Assembly (NCBI GenBank): GCA_964423085.1
Contig: CAYRDB010000002.1
Coordinates: 1 to 38,659 of the forward strand
Direction of reading: 5' to 3'
Length of the DNA stretch: 38,659 nucleotides
Source: JAUWZS01 sp964423085
GTDB taxonomy: Archaea > Aenigmatarchaeota > Aenigmatarchaeia > CG10238-14 > SCSR01
The position numbers were made by a program, and so were the translations under genes. Shown here piece after piece: positions 23,822 to 31,732 of this stretch. The number at the start of each line of letters is the position of its first letter. Position 1 is the first letter of the stretch. The notes beneath the pieces were generated by a model, which was given only the letters and a program-made list of their open reading frames with translations, did no database searches and had not been told where the DNA came from.

Positions 23822-24271
23822 TCAAGCCTTTGTGCACACCTTCTCCACCCTAAGCTCTGGGCATTGTGTGCCTATAATTATCCTGCTGAAGTCGTCCTGA
23901 ACATTTGTTATTTGGAACGATCTAAGCGCTCCTGAGGGCAGGTTGCCCTCCAAGTTTATCGGACTCGAAACCGAGCTGTTCGGGAACATCAGATATGCCT
24001 GAAGGGTGTTGAGCTCTATGTTCTGGTGGTTCTCGAGTATTAGATTGACAGCATTTGTAGAATTGTAGAAAACGCAGGAGTATATCGAAAAGTCCGCGAA
24101 CCTGCAGTCTATTTCGGTCTGGTTGGTCTCAGGGAGCGAAGTCTTCACATAGCTCGTCGCCCAGTATGCCATAAGTCCGGCTATAGTCATTGTGACCGCT
24201 ATGAGCAAGACCGCTGCTACCAGCGGAGATATCCCTAAAGACGACATATGTGCTAGTTTTTTAACGTGCAT
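23822..24271 (-). CDS. Archaeal type IV pilin-like protein with four cysteines
   Basis: This protein of up to 149 aa begins with a basic leader, then GISPLVAAVLLIAVTMTIAG, the typical archaeal pilin helix (about 13-34). The exported part has four cysteines (IDCRF, YSCVF, TQCPEL, EKVCTKA) and N-glycosylation-like sites. The ATG at 24271 gives a 12-residue leader and the ATG at 24247 a 4-residue leader; both fit prepilin signals. It is the first gene of the two-pilin unit and probably a major or minor subunit of the filament built by the neighbouring ATPase and platform. Confidence 0.84.
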   Translation of the reverse strand: MHVKKLAHMSSLGISPLVAAVLLIAVTMTIAGLMAYWATSYVKTSLPETNQTEIDCRFADFSIYSCVFYNSTNAVNLILENHQNIELNTLQAYLMFPNSSVSSPINLEGNLPSGALRSFQITNVQDDFSRIIIGTQCPELRVEKVCTKA

Positions 24272-24378
24272 GCGCTCACTGATTCAAGACTGTCTAAACT
24301 AGATTTCATTTTCGCAGTAGATAAATATTACCAATAATTAACCTTAATCCGAGGCGCTCACAAATATCTATCGGTAAC

Positions 24379-25467
24379 ATGTGGACAATGGGAAAGTTCG
24401 ACAGCCTCGAAGGCATAAGGACGCCTTTGGTAAAGAGGATACTGCCGAGATATGTCAAAATTATAAAAGGAGATGTGCCAGCGAAGTTTGAATTGGCGAA
24501 GCGCATAGTCTTCGACTTCCATTCCGGGATGTCATCCAAAAAAATGTGGGAGGAGCACGAGCATCTAATGCGCAAGTTCAGGCACACCCAGCTGCTTGTT
24601 GACAAGGGAAAAATAGACATAGACGAGCTGGAAGTCCCCAGATTCTCGCTCATTGATATGAAAGCAATGCTTACAGAAGACATGGCAAAGTCCTGTTCGA
24701 TGTGCGAAAGGATGTGCGCAAAAGACAGGACAAAAAACAGGCTTGGATACTGCAAAGTCGGTAAAGAGTTCGTGCTGTCTTCCGAAAGCATCCAAAAGGG
24801 CGAGGAAGCCCACATAAGCCCCAGTCACATGATATCCCTAATGGGATGCAACTTCAACTGCCAATTTTGCCAGAACTGGCAGGCTTCTCAGTGGAGAAAG
24901 GCGTGCGCCGAGACGCATCCGACCCTTGTCGCAAGAGCGATAAAAAGGAGGATTGAGGAGGGCGCAAGAAATGTCAACTGGACAGGCGGAGAGCCGACGC
25001 CACACATTGCAAACATTCTAAAATCCCTAAAGGGCCTTGATGCAAGTATCCCGCAGATATGGAACAGCAATTTTTATATGAGCGAGCGCTCCATGAAGAT
25101 TCTGGACGGAGTGGTGGACATGTACCTGTCTGACTTCAAGTACGGGAACAACGACTGCGGAAGGTCTCTCTCCCAGATAGACGACTATTTCGAGGTGTGC
25201 GCAAGAAACCACATGATAGCAGCATCGCATGCCGAGATTACAATACGCCACCTGGTTATGCCAGAGCATTTCGAGTGTTGTACAAAGCCTGTCTTCGATT
25301 GGATCAGGAAGAATCTTAGAGCAAAGGCTGTTGTGAGCATACTTGGAAATTACACGCCAAGCTACATGGCGAAGGAGAGAATAGACATAGGAAGGGCTAT
25401 AATGCCTGAAGAGCTTGAAGAAGCAGTCTCTTATGCGAAGAAATTGAAATTGAATTACGTGAGTTGA
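24379..25467 (+). CDS. Radical SAM protein of the PflX/COG1313 type
   Basis: This 362-aa protein carries the radical SAM cluster motif CNFNCQFC (Cys157, 161, 164). Surrounding sequence SLMGCNFNCQFCQNWQASQ and NVNWTGGEPTPHIANIL is typical of pyruvate formate-lyase-activating-enzyme-related proteins. MYLSDFKYGNNDCGRS and ITIRHLVMPEH further match the uncharacterised PflX group. An N-terminal CSMCERMC (Cys106, 109, 113) with Cys127 could hold a second cluster. Substrate is unknown in this group. The stop overlaps the TTG start of the DUF151 gene, so the two are probably co-expressed. Confidence 0.86.
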   Translation: MWTMGKFDSLEGIRTPLVKRILPRYVKIIKGDVPAKFELAKRIVFDFHSGMSSKKMWEEHEHLMRKFRHTQLLVDKGKIDIDELEVPRFSLIDMKAMLTEDMAKSCSMCERMCAKDRTKNRLGYCKVGKEFVLSSESIQKGEEAHISPSHMISLMGCNFNCQFCQNWQASQWRKACAETHPTLVARAIKRRIEEGARNVNWTGGEPTPHIANILKSLKGLDASIPQIWNSNFYMSERSMKILDGVVDMYLSDFKYGNNDCGRSLSQIDDYFEVCARNHMIAASHAEITIRHLVMPEHFECCTKPVFDWIRKNLRAKAVVSILGNYTPSYMAKERIDIGRAIMPEELEEAVSYAKKLKLNYVS

Positions 25468-26018
25468 TTTGGTTGAAATACAGATACAGGACCGAGAGGA
25501 AAGTGGAGCTGGACGCGAATAAGATTATAATAGTCTCGATAATAGCGGCATCTATAGCAATTGCCGCTTTTCTGCTTTCAGACCAGCAGGCCATTCCTAT
25601 GCCTATACTAACAAGCTTGTCCACTGCGGGCTATCAACAAGTCGCTGTGGACGCGGCTGTGGCAAGCGGATACGGAGTTGTCGGAATGGAAAGCGAGTGC
25701 TACCAGATTATAGCCAGCGTAGAAGATTACCAGGCGGAAAGCATACTAAACGGGCTGGAAAAGAGTGTGCCTGAACGCCCGAACGCCCATGACATAGCGA
25801 CTGACGCATTCGCAAATCTTGGAATAGAGTTGCTCATGGTAAAGATATCGGATGTCAAAGATGGGACTTTCTACAGCAAAATCATACTGAGAAACGGCAA
25901 CCGAATAGCCGAATTGGACGCCAGGCCAAGCGATGCTGTGGCAATTGCTATGCGCATGGATGTGCCAGTCTATGTTAGCAACAGCATACTCGAAGAATAT
26001 GGGGAGTACATATGCTGA
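25464..26018 (+). CDS. Membrane-anchored DUF151 (bifunctional nuclease-like) protein
   Basis: This protein of about 184 aa has one hydrophobic anchor (about 19-39) after a basic segment, then a DUF151 domain. The family signature is clear in the C-terminal half: LGIELLMVKISDVKDGTFYSKIIL, AELDARPSDAVAIAMRMDVP and VYVSNSILEEYG. Some DUF151 proteins show nuclease activity in plants and mycobacteria; the archaeal role is not known. The start is a TTG overlapping the radical SAM stop (TTGA); a second TTG at 25473 is equally possible. The anchor N-terminal to a soluble DUF151 domain is an unusual layout. Confidence 0.82.
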   Translation: MIWLKYRYRTERKVELDANKIIIVSIIAASIAIAAFLLSDQQAIPMPILTSLSTAGYQQVAVDAAVASGYGVVGMESECYQIIASVEDYQAESILNGLEKSVPERPNAHDIATDAFANLGIELLMVKISDVKDGTFYSKIILRNGNRIAELDARPSDAVAIAMRMDVPVYVSNSILEEYGEYIC

Positions 26019-26297
26019 TTATTTTTTCAAAGCCTTTTTGAATTCTTCTGAGAACTCGTCAGCCTGCTTCTCGACCCTTTCAGCAGCTTTTTCTAGCGCT
26101 GCCTGAGGCTTGCCTTTAGAAGTCTTTACAAATATCTTAGGATTTTCAAGATACGGGTGCTCCTTTATCTGAGCTGACTCCGAGACGCTTTCGTCATCCC
26201 AAAGCTCGCTCTTCAGAACGTTCGTCACTGTCACAGTCTCGCCCTTTATTTCCAAAAGAAGCGATTCGTCCTTGCTTTCTACGATGTTCAAATCCAT
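26019..26297 (-). CDS. rpo11: RNA polymerase subunit Rpo11 (RpoL)
   Basis: This 92-aa subunit is the archaeal counterpart of eukaryotic RPB11 and pairs with Rpo3 to start polymerase assembly. It shows the alpha-like fold pattern: LLLEIKGETVTVTNVLKSEL, then IKEHPYLENPKIFVKTSKGK, then the long C-terminal helix AALEKAAERVEKQADEF. The usual GExHT motif reads GETVT, a small deviation. Length is typical. It directly follows the METTL5-like gene without a gap and ends against the stop of the opposite-strand DUF151 gene. Confidence 0.92.
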   Translation of the reverse strand: MDLNIVESKDESLLLEIKGETVTVTNVLKSELWDDESVSESAQIKEHPYLENPKIFVKTSKGKPQAALEKAAERVEKQADEFSEEFKKALKK

Positions 26298-26930
26298 TCA
26301 ATCAGACCTCTCTATCACAAACAAATCCACGTTATAACTAACTCTTGGTTTCTTGTGGAATTTAAAGATATATGGTACGTCGAACTTAAATTCTTTGACC
26401 GCGAGCACCCTTCCGCCCAAAGACTCGACGAATTTGACCAAAAACTCCCTTGTCTGGCTTCCGATTTCGCCATCGTAGCCACCGCGATGCAGGCTGTAAA
26501 CCTTTCTTCCGCACTCGAGCGCTTTTTTAATGAACGCCCTGTCCGCATGCTCTTTCCCGCGCATGCCGAAAGGCGGGTTTTGCATAACAGTGTCGCACTC
26601 CCCTATAAAGTCGGCAATGTCCGCTTTCACAAATTCTATATCCAAATCCAGGTTCTCTGCGTTGCTCCTCGCTGTGGAAAGCATGTCCTCGTCGACGTCA
26701 ACGCCCACAACCTTTTTGGCGCCGCAAAGAGCGGCTGCTATTGACAGAGCGCCTGTTCCGCATCCGAGATCGAAGACTGTCTTGTCCTCTATGTCCCCGG
26801 AAACCGAGGCCAGGCTAACCATCTGAGCAGCCAGAGAAGAAGGCGTCATATACTGCTCGAGGCGCACTTTGGGGGTTTCTGCTCCTTTGAGCTTTGACAA
26901 TATTATCTCAAGCTGTCTCTTCTTAATCAT
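26298..26930 (-). CDS. METTL5-like adenine-N6 methyltransferase
   Basis: This 210-aa SAM-dependent methyltransferase has motif I VFDLGCGTGALSIAAALCG, acidic VVGVDVDEDML, and the catalytic NPPFGMR (about 120-126), which marks N6-adenine enzymes. The N-terminus KRQLEIILSKLKG and LEQYMTPSSLAAQM, with the C-terminal YIFKFHKKP, match the METTL5/archaeal rRNA methyltransferase group. That group is known to methylate one adenine of small-subunit rRNA in eukaryotes. It lies between dph2 and rpo11 on the minus strand, a translation/transcription setting. Confidence 0.88.
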   Translation of the reverse strand: MIKKRQLEIILSKLKGAETPKVRLEQYMTPSSLAAQMVSLASVSGDIEDKTVFDLGCGTGALSIAAALCGAKKVVGVDVDEDMLSTARSNAENLDLDIEFVKADIADFIGECDTVMQNPPFGMRGKEHADRAFIKKALECGRKVYSLHRGGYDGEIGSQTREFLVKFVESLGGRVLAVKEFKFDVPYIFKFHKKPRVSYNVDLFVIERSD

Positions 26931-26977
26931 ACAAAAATCTAGTGGAATTAGCGGTTTAAATCAATTAATAGAATTGG

Positions 26978-27901
26978 TCATATGTCAAGATTCTCCAGAT
27001 TCAGTATCGGAATCTTGTATCTCTCCAAATCATCTATGCCTATTCTCGGGCAGGCTAGATTTACTGCAACGTCTATCTCCAGACCCATCAGTTTCTCGGG
27101 AGTTATCTCGTCCATTGAAAGCATGTAGACTTCCTTGCCCATTCCTTCCAGCTTCTTCTTCATATCGAACGGCTGCTTCATCTGGCCCCTTTTCCAGCTC
27201 ACAAGTATGGCCACTTTCTTCGCGTCATCGAACTGGCACCTGTTCCAGGCTATTATCCTCTCCACTTTTTTTTTGAAGCTGTCGAGGTCGAATATCTCAC
27301 CCCTTTCCAAGTCCAGGCACAGCATTGGCTTGTCTGTTTTCATCACCAATCCGAGCCCGTAGAACTTGCCGGCTGATATGCACAGGAAGCAGTCCACATC
27401 CTTCTCGATTGCGGTTGCAGCAACAAGATGGCAGCCGAGTATCTGGCCCGGATGTTGCAAAGCCTTGTGCGCAACAACAATCTTCCCCCTGCTTTCTAAA
27501 AATGACTTTACCTTTTCGATTGCGTCGACGAACTGTATGCTAGTCGCCAATCCTATTTTGTCGAACTTTTCCAGCTTCGAGTACTCCTTCTCGAGTATCG
27601 GCACGGGATTGGATGGTATGAAATACTCCCAGAACACAACTGGCAAATCGCTCTTCGCACCGTAGTCCTCGTGGCCTATGTGAAGTATGGTGTCGCATCC
27701 AAGTCGTGCAGCCTCGAAATCCCGTATGTCGCAAGCCCCGAAGCACGGCTCTGTGCATATAACAACTTCATACCCCTCATTCTCTATGTCCTTGGATATC
27801 TGCTGAACCCTCAGCTTGATGCCCTCCGGATACTGCAAGAATATGCGCTTCGCACTGCACTTTTTCAGGCTTTCCAACGCCTTCGCAAAGTCCTCTCTCA
27901 T
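26978..27901 (-). CDS. dph2: Diphthamide biosynthesis radical enzyme Dph2
   Basis: This 307-aa enzyme transfers the 3-amino-3-carboxypropyl group of SAM to a histidine of elongation factor aEF2, the first step of diphthamide synthesis. It uses an unusual [4Fe-4S] cluster held by three widely separated cysteines. The fits here are in CTEPCFGACDIRDFEA, CFLCISAGKFYGLG and NLACPRIGIDD. Start RIFLQYPEGIKLRVQQI and LHIGHEDYG are family segments. Length matches archaeal homodimeric Dph2. It is first in a minus-strand run with the METTL5-like gene and rpo11. Confidence 0.93.
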   Translation of the reverse strand: MREDFAKALESLKKCSAKRIFLQYPEGIKLRVQQISKDIENEGYEVVICTEPCFGACDIRDFEAARLGCDTILHIGHEDYGAKSDLPVVFWEYFIPSNPVPILEKEYSKLEKFDKIGLATSIQFVDAIEKVKSFLESRGKIVVAHKALQHPGQILGCHLVAATAIEKDVDCFLCISAGKFYGLGLVMKTDKPMLCLDLERGEIFDLDSFKKKVERIIAWNRCQFDDAKKVAILVSWKRGQMKQPFDMKKKLEGMGKEVYMLSMDEITPEKLMGLEIDVAVNLACPRIGIDDLERYKIPILNLENLDI

Positions 27902-27963
27902 ATCAAATCAATAGAACTAGTCATATAAAAGTTTAAAGAAGCTGTAAAAAAATAAATCAGCTT

Positions 27964-28317
27964 CTAAAATTTCATTAAGCTGTCAACAAGCTTCTTTGTA
28001 GCATGTTCAGCTGATTCGTCAGTAGGTCTGACCATTTCCCTGACAATCCTCTCGATGGCCTTGCGCTTTTCAGCTTCTCCGACCTCGACAATGGCCTTGA
28101 AAGGCTCCTGAATCACTGCCTGAGTCGTGCATACTTCGTCGAGCTTCTTCTTTATCTCGACCAGAGCGCACCAAAGCTGCGCAACCTTGACATCCTCTGA
28201 GTTCATGTAAGCGCACTTGTAGCGCTTTGTTGAGGACAGCAAGTCCGCCAGAATCGATTGAATCTCTGGGGGAAGACAGTCTTTCCAATCTGTTTCCTCT
28301 TTCATGGTTATCATCAT
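27964..28317 (-). CDS. Small helical hypothetical protein
   Basis: I do not recognise this soluble protein of about 117 aa. It is mainly helical: IQSILADLLSSTKRYKCA, VKVAQLWCALVEIKKKLDEV, AEKRKAIERIVREMV and ATKKLVDSLMKF. The ATG at 28317 is preferred over the upstream TTG because a TATA-like TATTTAAG (28345-28352) lies about 31 bases before it. The ATG at 28305 is another option. It stands between dph2 and the large surface protein, on the same strand as both, with its own promoter at the very end of the large gene. Confidence 0.65.
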   Translation of the reverse strand: MMITMKEETDWKDCLPPEIQSILADLLSSTKRYKCAYMNSEDVKVAQLWCALVEIKKKLDEVCTTQAVIQEPFKAIVEVGEAEKRKAIERIVREMVRPTDESAEHATKKLVDSLMKF

Positions 28318-28353
28318 TTGTTTAATTATCAATTAGTAGTAAAACTTAAATAT

Positions 28354-31300
28354 TCAACGAAAGGCTTCCTTTTTCTTTTCGATGAATATTTTCAAAAAAG
28401 AAAAGTTTTTGAAATATTCCGGCTCGTACGAAGTCCTTCTTACTTTTATTACAAATCCCTTCCTGTAAATCAGATATGCTATGAGAAGCACCAGGAATAT
28501 TATTAGCAGTATTATCAGGAGCGTTACTATATCTGTCTTGAACAGACTCTTTCCATATCCGTCGTCCTGCAATACCTCTATTGTCCCTGTCTTGGAGTCG
28601 GCTATGTTACCTAGTCCGGTTATCTTGAATGTATGCAAGCCTGCTGAAACGTCGCACGGCACAGATGCGTATCCGGTTATTATCTTGGTCTCTCCCCTTT
28701 TAACAGCCACGCTCTCGGGAACTTGTATCCATTCTGCAGCATCCCCGCTAACTTTAAGGTCTATCATGCTGTCCTCGCCGGTGTTCCTAACTTTGAACGT
28801 GAAGCTGGAAACCGAGCATTTCTCAAGGTCGTACTTGTCGTCAACATATATTTTAGGCAGTCCCTTGTTAAGTTCGTCCGGAAGCACGCACTTTGAGTTA
28901 TCGCATCCGTACGGGCAGTACTCTACAATCTTCCATCTTGTCTCATAGTTGTCGTCCAAATACTTCTGCTGCTTATAGTCCCCGAAGCACCTGTAGTCAG
29001 ACTGGCTTTCGGCAGATTTGTCCTTCACATAAAAGCTGCTTGAATAAGCTGTCTTCGAATAACTCGTACTGTCGCTCCAGTAGACAAGCTTTATTGCGTA
29101 TTTTCCAGAGTCTTTGACCACCTTTGAGCATGTAGAATACTTTATGCTGTCTCCTGACACATAGAGACGGTTGTAATCGCAATCCATTGACACGCAGTTG
29201 GTGTACCCGTCGGCCCTGCAAACATAAGCGTTGAAATTGAACCATCTTCCAGAATCTTCAAAGTTCTGAATCTTTATTCTGGCCGAAACCGTATCGCGCT
29301 CGTAAGAGTCCGACGGTCTAGATATAGACGCTGAGAATGACTGGCTTTGATCAGAATCGCATCTGTAGTCGTTATATATGCTAGTATACGAGCATGAACC
29401 GCCCGAACAGTAATAGTCGCGGTAGGTGGTTCCGTAGCAGCCGTCGTTGCTGTTGCAGTTCTCTACGTCAGTCCAGGACGACCATTCTGTGCAAGAGTCT
29501 GAATCGTAGTTGCCGCATGTCCTCTTCTGGACAATGCCTCCGCTGCACCTGCTTTCTTCTGCTCCAGCTGAGCATTCGTTATAGCAAGTGTCTGAAGTAC
29601 ATCTATAATCGTTGTAGCTCGAAGTGTACGAGCAAGCTCCATTAGAGCAGTAATAGTCGCGGTATGTGGTTCCGTAGCAGCCGTCGTTGCTGTTGCAGTT
29701 CTCTACGTCAGTCCAGGACGACCATTCTGTGCAAGAGTCTGAATCGTAGTTGCCGCATGTCCTCTTCTGGACAATGCCTCCGCTGCACCTGCTTTCTTCT
29801 GCTCCAGCTGAGCATTCATCGGTGCACTGTGATCCAGAAACACAAGCAGGAACTCCAGGAGTGCAATATTCATTAGATGAACACTCGTCTGCTATGCTGT
29901 AAGGTGTCCAAGCAGTCGAGCCGTCGCATGAAGACCCTGTCCCAGAGCAGTATTTTTGAAGATATCTAACTCCGACGTCACTTCCATATCCAGTACCCCA
30001 CGGACAAGAATATTGTACATCTATATCAGAATCGCATACATAGCTAGACGGCCTGTAAAGGTCGTCAGGACAGCTGGCGCTTGAACCAGTGCAGTATTCT
30101 GCCACATCGCATGGTCCGAAAGATGCCCTGCAAACTGTGCCGGAAGGCTTGAAAGTCCCTGTTGTTGTGTCGCAGCAAGCGCCCGAAGTGCACTCAGATG
30201 AAGTGCACCTAGCGTCGTTGTAGCTCGAAGTGTACGAGCAAGCTCCATTAGAGCAGTAATAGTCGCGGTATGTGGTTCCGTAGCAGCCGTCGTTGCTGTT
30301 GCAGTTCTCTACGTCAGTCCAGGACGACCATTCTGTGCAAGAGTCTGAATCGTAGTTGCCGCATGTCCTCTTCTGGACAATGCCTCCGCTGCACCTGCTT
30401 TCTTCTGCTCCAGCTGAGCATTCATCGGTGCACTGTGGAGCTGAAACGCAAGCAGGAACTCCAGGAGTGCAATACTCGCTATAAGAACAGTAGTCTGCCA
30501 CACTCCAAGAACCCCATGATGTAAGTCCGGTACAATATGGGCTGTCTCCGGAGCAGCGCCTCTCCATATATCTAACTCCGACATCATTGCCAAAAGTCGT
30601 CCCCCAAGGGCATCCATATTCCGTCTGCTCTTTTGAATTGCAAACGTATGACGAAGACTTGTACGAGTCTGCTGGACAGCTGGCGCTTGAACCAGTGCAG
30701 TATTCTGCCACATCGCAATTGCCTACAGCAGCTCTGCACATTGTTGTAGAAGACTTGAACTTGCCTGTCGCTATGTCGCAGCACACTCCTGAAGTGCACT
30801 CTGGTTGGGACACCATCTCATATACAGCCGTCTTTGAAGACGAGTCTTTTGTAACAACTCCTGAGCATCCGCTTGAGCACTCGTATGTATTTCCCCCGTA
30901 AACAACCTGGCTCTGATAGGAGTATGAAACTGTGTCTGAAAGACCTGAAACTGACAGGCTTGATGATGTGGAAGAGTGCTTTGCTCCGTCCACATACATA
31001 TACCAGTAAGCCCCGGAAGGAAGTCCCGATGTGTAAAAGTTAGAAGTGAATGTTACAGGGCTGAAATAAGCGTATATTGTACCGCTGGCCTCTGCGTAGA
31101 ACATTATCGGATTGGAGCTTGTCTCGCCTCCCTCATAACCATCAAACTTTACAAAGCTGTATCCGTCTTTCGGATATGCAAAAAGGGTGACATATTCTCC
31201 GACCGCTACTGTGGCAGTGGTGCTGCTTTCAGTGCATCTTGTATAGTAAGGCTTGTCGTACACGCAGACCTTTCCCTCGCCTCCTGCGACAACAAGATTC

Positions 31301-31680
31301 CATGTTACTTCTGGCTTCTTCTCATAAGTGGCGTAAGTTATGTAACCTACGCTATAGTCCTTGACCTCGCCTGAGCAACCGCTGACGCATTCGTATCCAT
31401 CAGGAACAGTGTATGTGTACGAAGTGCCTATCGCCAAGTCCCATGGGATGTATCCATAGTCTCCGCTTGACGAATAGTATTTAGTTGTAGAGTCGGCTTG
31501 CACACCCCAGTTAACATCTGAAGGCAGGCCTGTCTGGTAGAACCTTGAAGATACAGGTGGATATATCCAAGGAAAAAGAACTTCAGCCAGCGCTTGCTGG
31601 GATGTCATAGTCAGCGCTAAAAAGGCTATTATAGTTACTATTGAATAGTGAATAATACTTCTAGACAACACTGTTCTCAC
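28354..31680 (-). CDS. Large cysteine-rich exported surface protein with disintegrin-like modules
   Basis: This 1108-aa protein has an N-terminal signal peptide (about 10-32, ending QQALA), a C-terminal membrane helix (about 1051-1072) and a basic cytoplasmic tail, so almost all of it is outside the cell. Modules: two GLPSxxxW domains (about 46-118 and 213-290); an InlB-like repeat (about 125-207); disintegrin-like segments at about 295-347 and 497-549 (CDVAEYCTGSSASCP); and a Cys-rich unit CSAGAEESRCSGGIVQKRTC at about 421, 623 and 703. A membrane-proximal beta domain spans about 940-1038. I count about 74 cysteines. The start is GTG with a TATA box 27 bases upstream. Role is probably adhesion or envelope structure (inference). 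Confidence 0.85.
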   Translation of the reverse strand: MRTVLSRSIIHYSIVTIIAFLALTMTSQQALAEVLFPWIYPPVSSRFYQTGLPSDVNWGVQADSTTKYYSSSGDYGYIPWDLAIGTSYTYTVPDGYECVSGCSGEVKDYSVGYITYATYEKKPEVTWNLVVAGGEGKVCVYDKPYYTRCTESSTTATVAVGEYVTLFAYPKDGYSFVKFDGYEGGETSSNPIMFYAEASGTIYAYFSPVTFTSNFYTSGLPSGAYWYMYVDGAKHSSTSSSLSVSGLSDTVSYSYQSQVVYGGNTYECSSGCSGVVTKDSSSKTAVYEMVSQPECTSGVCCDIATGKFKSSTTMCRAAVGNCDVAEYCTGSSASCPADSYKSSSYVCNSKEQTEYGCPWGTTFGNDVGVRYMERRCSGDSPYCTGLTSWGSWSVADYCSYSEYCTPGVPACVSAPQCTDECSAGAEESRCSGGIVQKRTCGNYDSDSCTEWSSWTDVENCNSNDGCYGTTYRDYYCSNGACSYTSSYNDARCTSSECTSGACCDTTTGTFKPSGTVCRASFGPCDVAEYCTGSSASCPDDLYRPSSYVCDSDIDVQYSCPWGTGYGSDVGVRYLQKYCSGTGSSCDGSTAWTPYSIADECSSNEYCTPGVPACVSGSQCTDECSAGAEESRCSGGIVQKRTCGNYDSDSCTEWSSWTDVENCNSNDGCYGTTYRDYYCSNGACSYTSSYNDYRCTSDTCYNECSAGAEESRCSGGIVQKRTCGNYDSDSCTEWSSWTDVENCNSNDGCYGTTYRDYYCSGGSCSYTSIYNDYRCDSDQSQSFSASISRPSDSYERDTVSARIKIQNFEDSGRWFNFNAYVCRADGYTNCVSMDCDYNRLYVSGDSIKYSTCSKVVKDSGKYAIKLVYWSDSTSYSKTAYSSSFYVKDKSAESQSDYRCFGDYKQQKYLDDNYETRWKIVEYCPYGCDNSKCVLPDELNKGLPKIYVDDKYDLEKCSVSSFTFKVRNTGEDSMIDLKVSGDAAEWIQVPESVAVKRGETKIITGYASVPCDVSAGLHTFKITGLGNIADSKTGTIEVLQDDGYGKSLFKTDIVTLLIILLIIFLVLLIAYLIYRKGFVIKVRRTSYEPEYFKNFSFLKIFIEKKKEAFR
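29408..29577 (-). repeat. Long direct repeat in the surface-protein gene, copy A
   Basis: These 170 bases match copies B (29648-29817) and C (30254-30423) at all but one position by eye (a G for T at about 29425). They encode the CSAGAEES...YYCS unit nearest the membrane. Such identity at DNA level, including silent positions, indicates recent duplication or ongoing gene conversion. Confidence 0.85.
29610..29831 (-). repeat. Long direct repeat in the surface-protein gene, copy B
   Basis: These 222 bases are identical by eye to copy C at 30216-30437. The repeat encodes the cysteine-rich unit and the preceding linker. Confidence 0.87.
30216..30437 (-). repeat. Long direct repeat in the surface-protein gene, copy C
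   Basis: Identical to copy B over 222 bases, 606 bases apart start to start. The distance equals one larger duplicated block of about 202 codons that also contains the disintegrin-like segment. A shorter 44-base exact repeat in that segment (30068-30111 and 30674-30717) has the same offset. Confidence 0.87.
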
Positions 31681-31701
31681 AAGAGAATGATGTATAGAAA
31701 A

Positions 31702-31711
31702 GTATAAAAAA
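31702..31711. promoter_or_regulatory. Shared TATA region between divergent surface-protein and SWIM genes
   Basis: The sequence gtataaaaaa lies 26-27 bases from both start codons: the ATG at 31733 on the plus strand and the GTG at 31680 on the minus strand. The intergenic gap is only 52 bases. One TATA-like element could therefore serve both directions, giving leaderless messages each way. Confidence 0.5.
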
Positions 31712-31732
31712 GGATTGAAAATGTATTAACTT

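Noticed and set aside
29408..30437. CRISPR array or insertion sequence
   Set aside because: The repeats are 170-222 bases, in frame, and encode protein modules. There are no short spaced repeats, terminal inverted repeats or transposase in the window.
29394..30524. Repeated plus-strand open frames rich in Arg, Ser and Cys opposite the surface-protein gene
   Set aside because: They are mirror frames created by the near-identical repeats of the real minus-strand gene and have no independent support.
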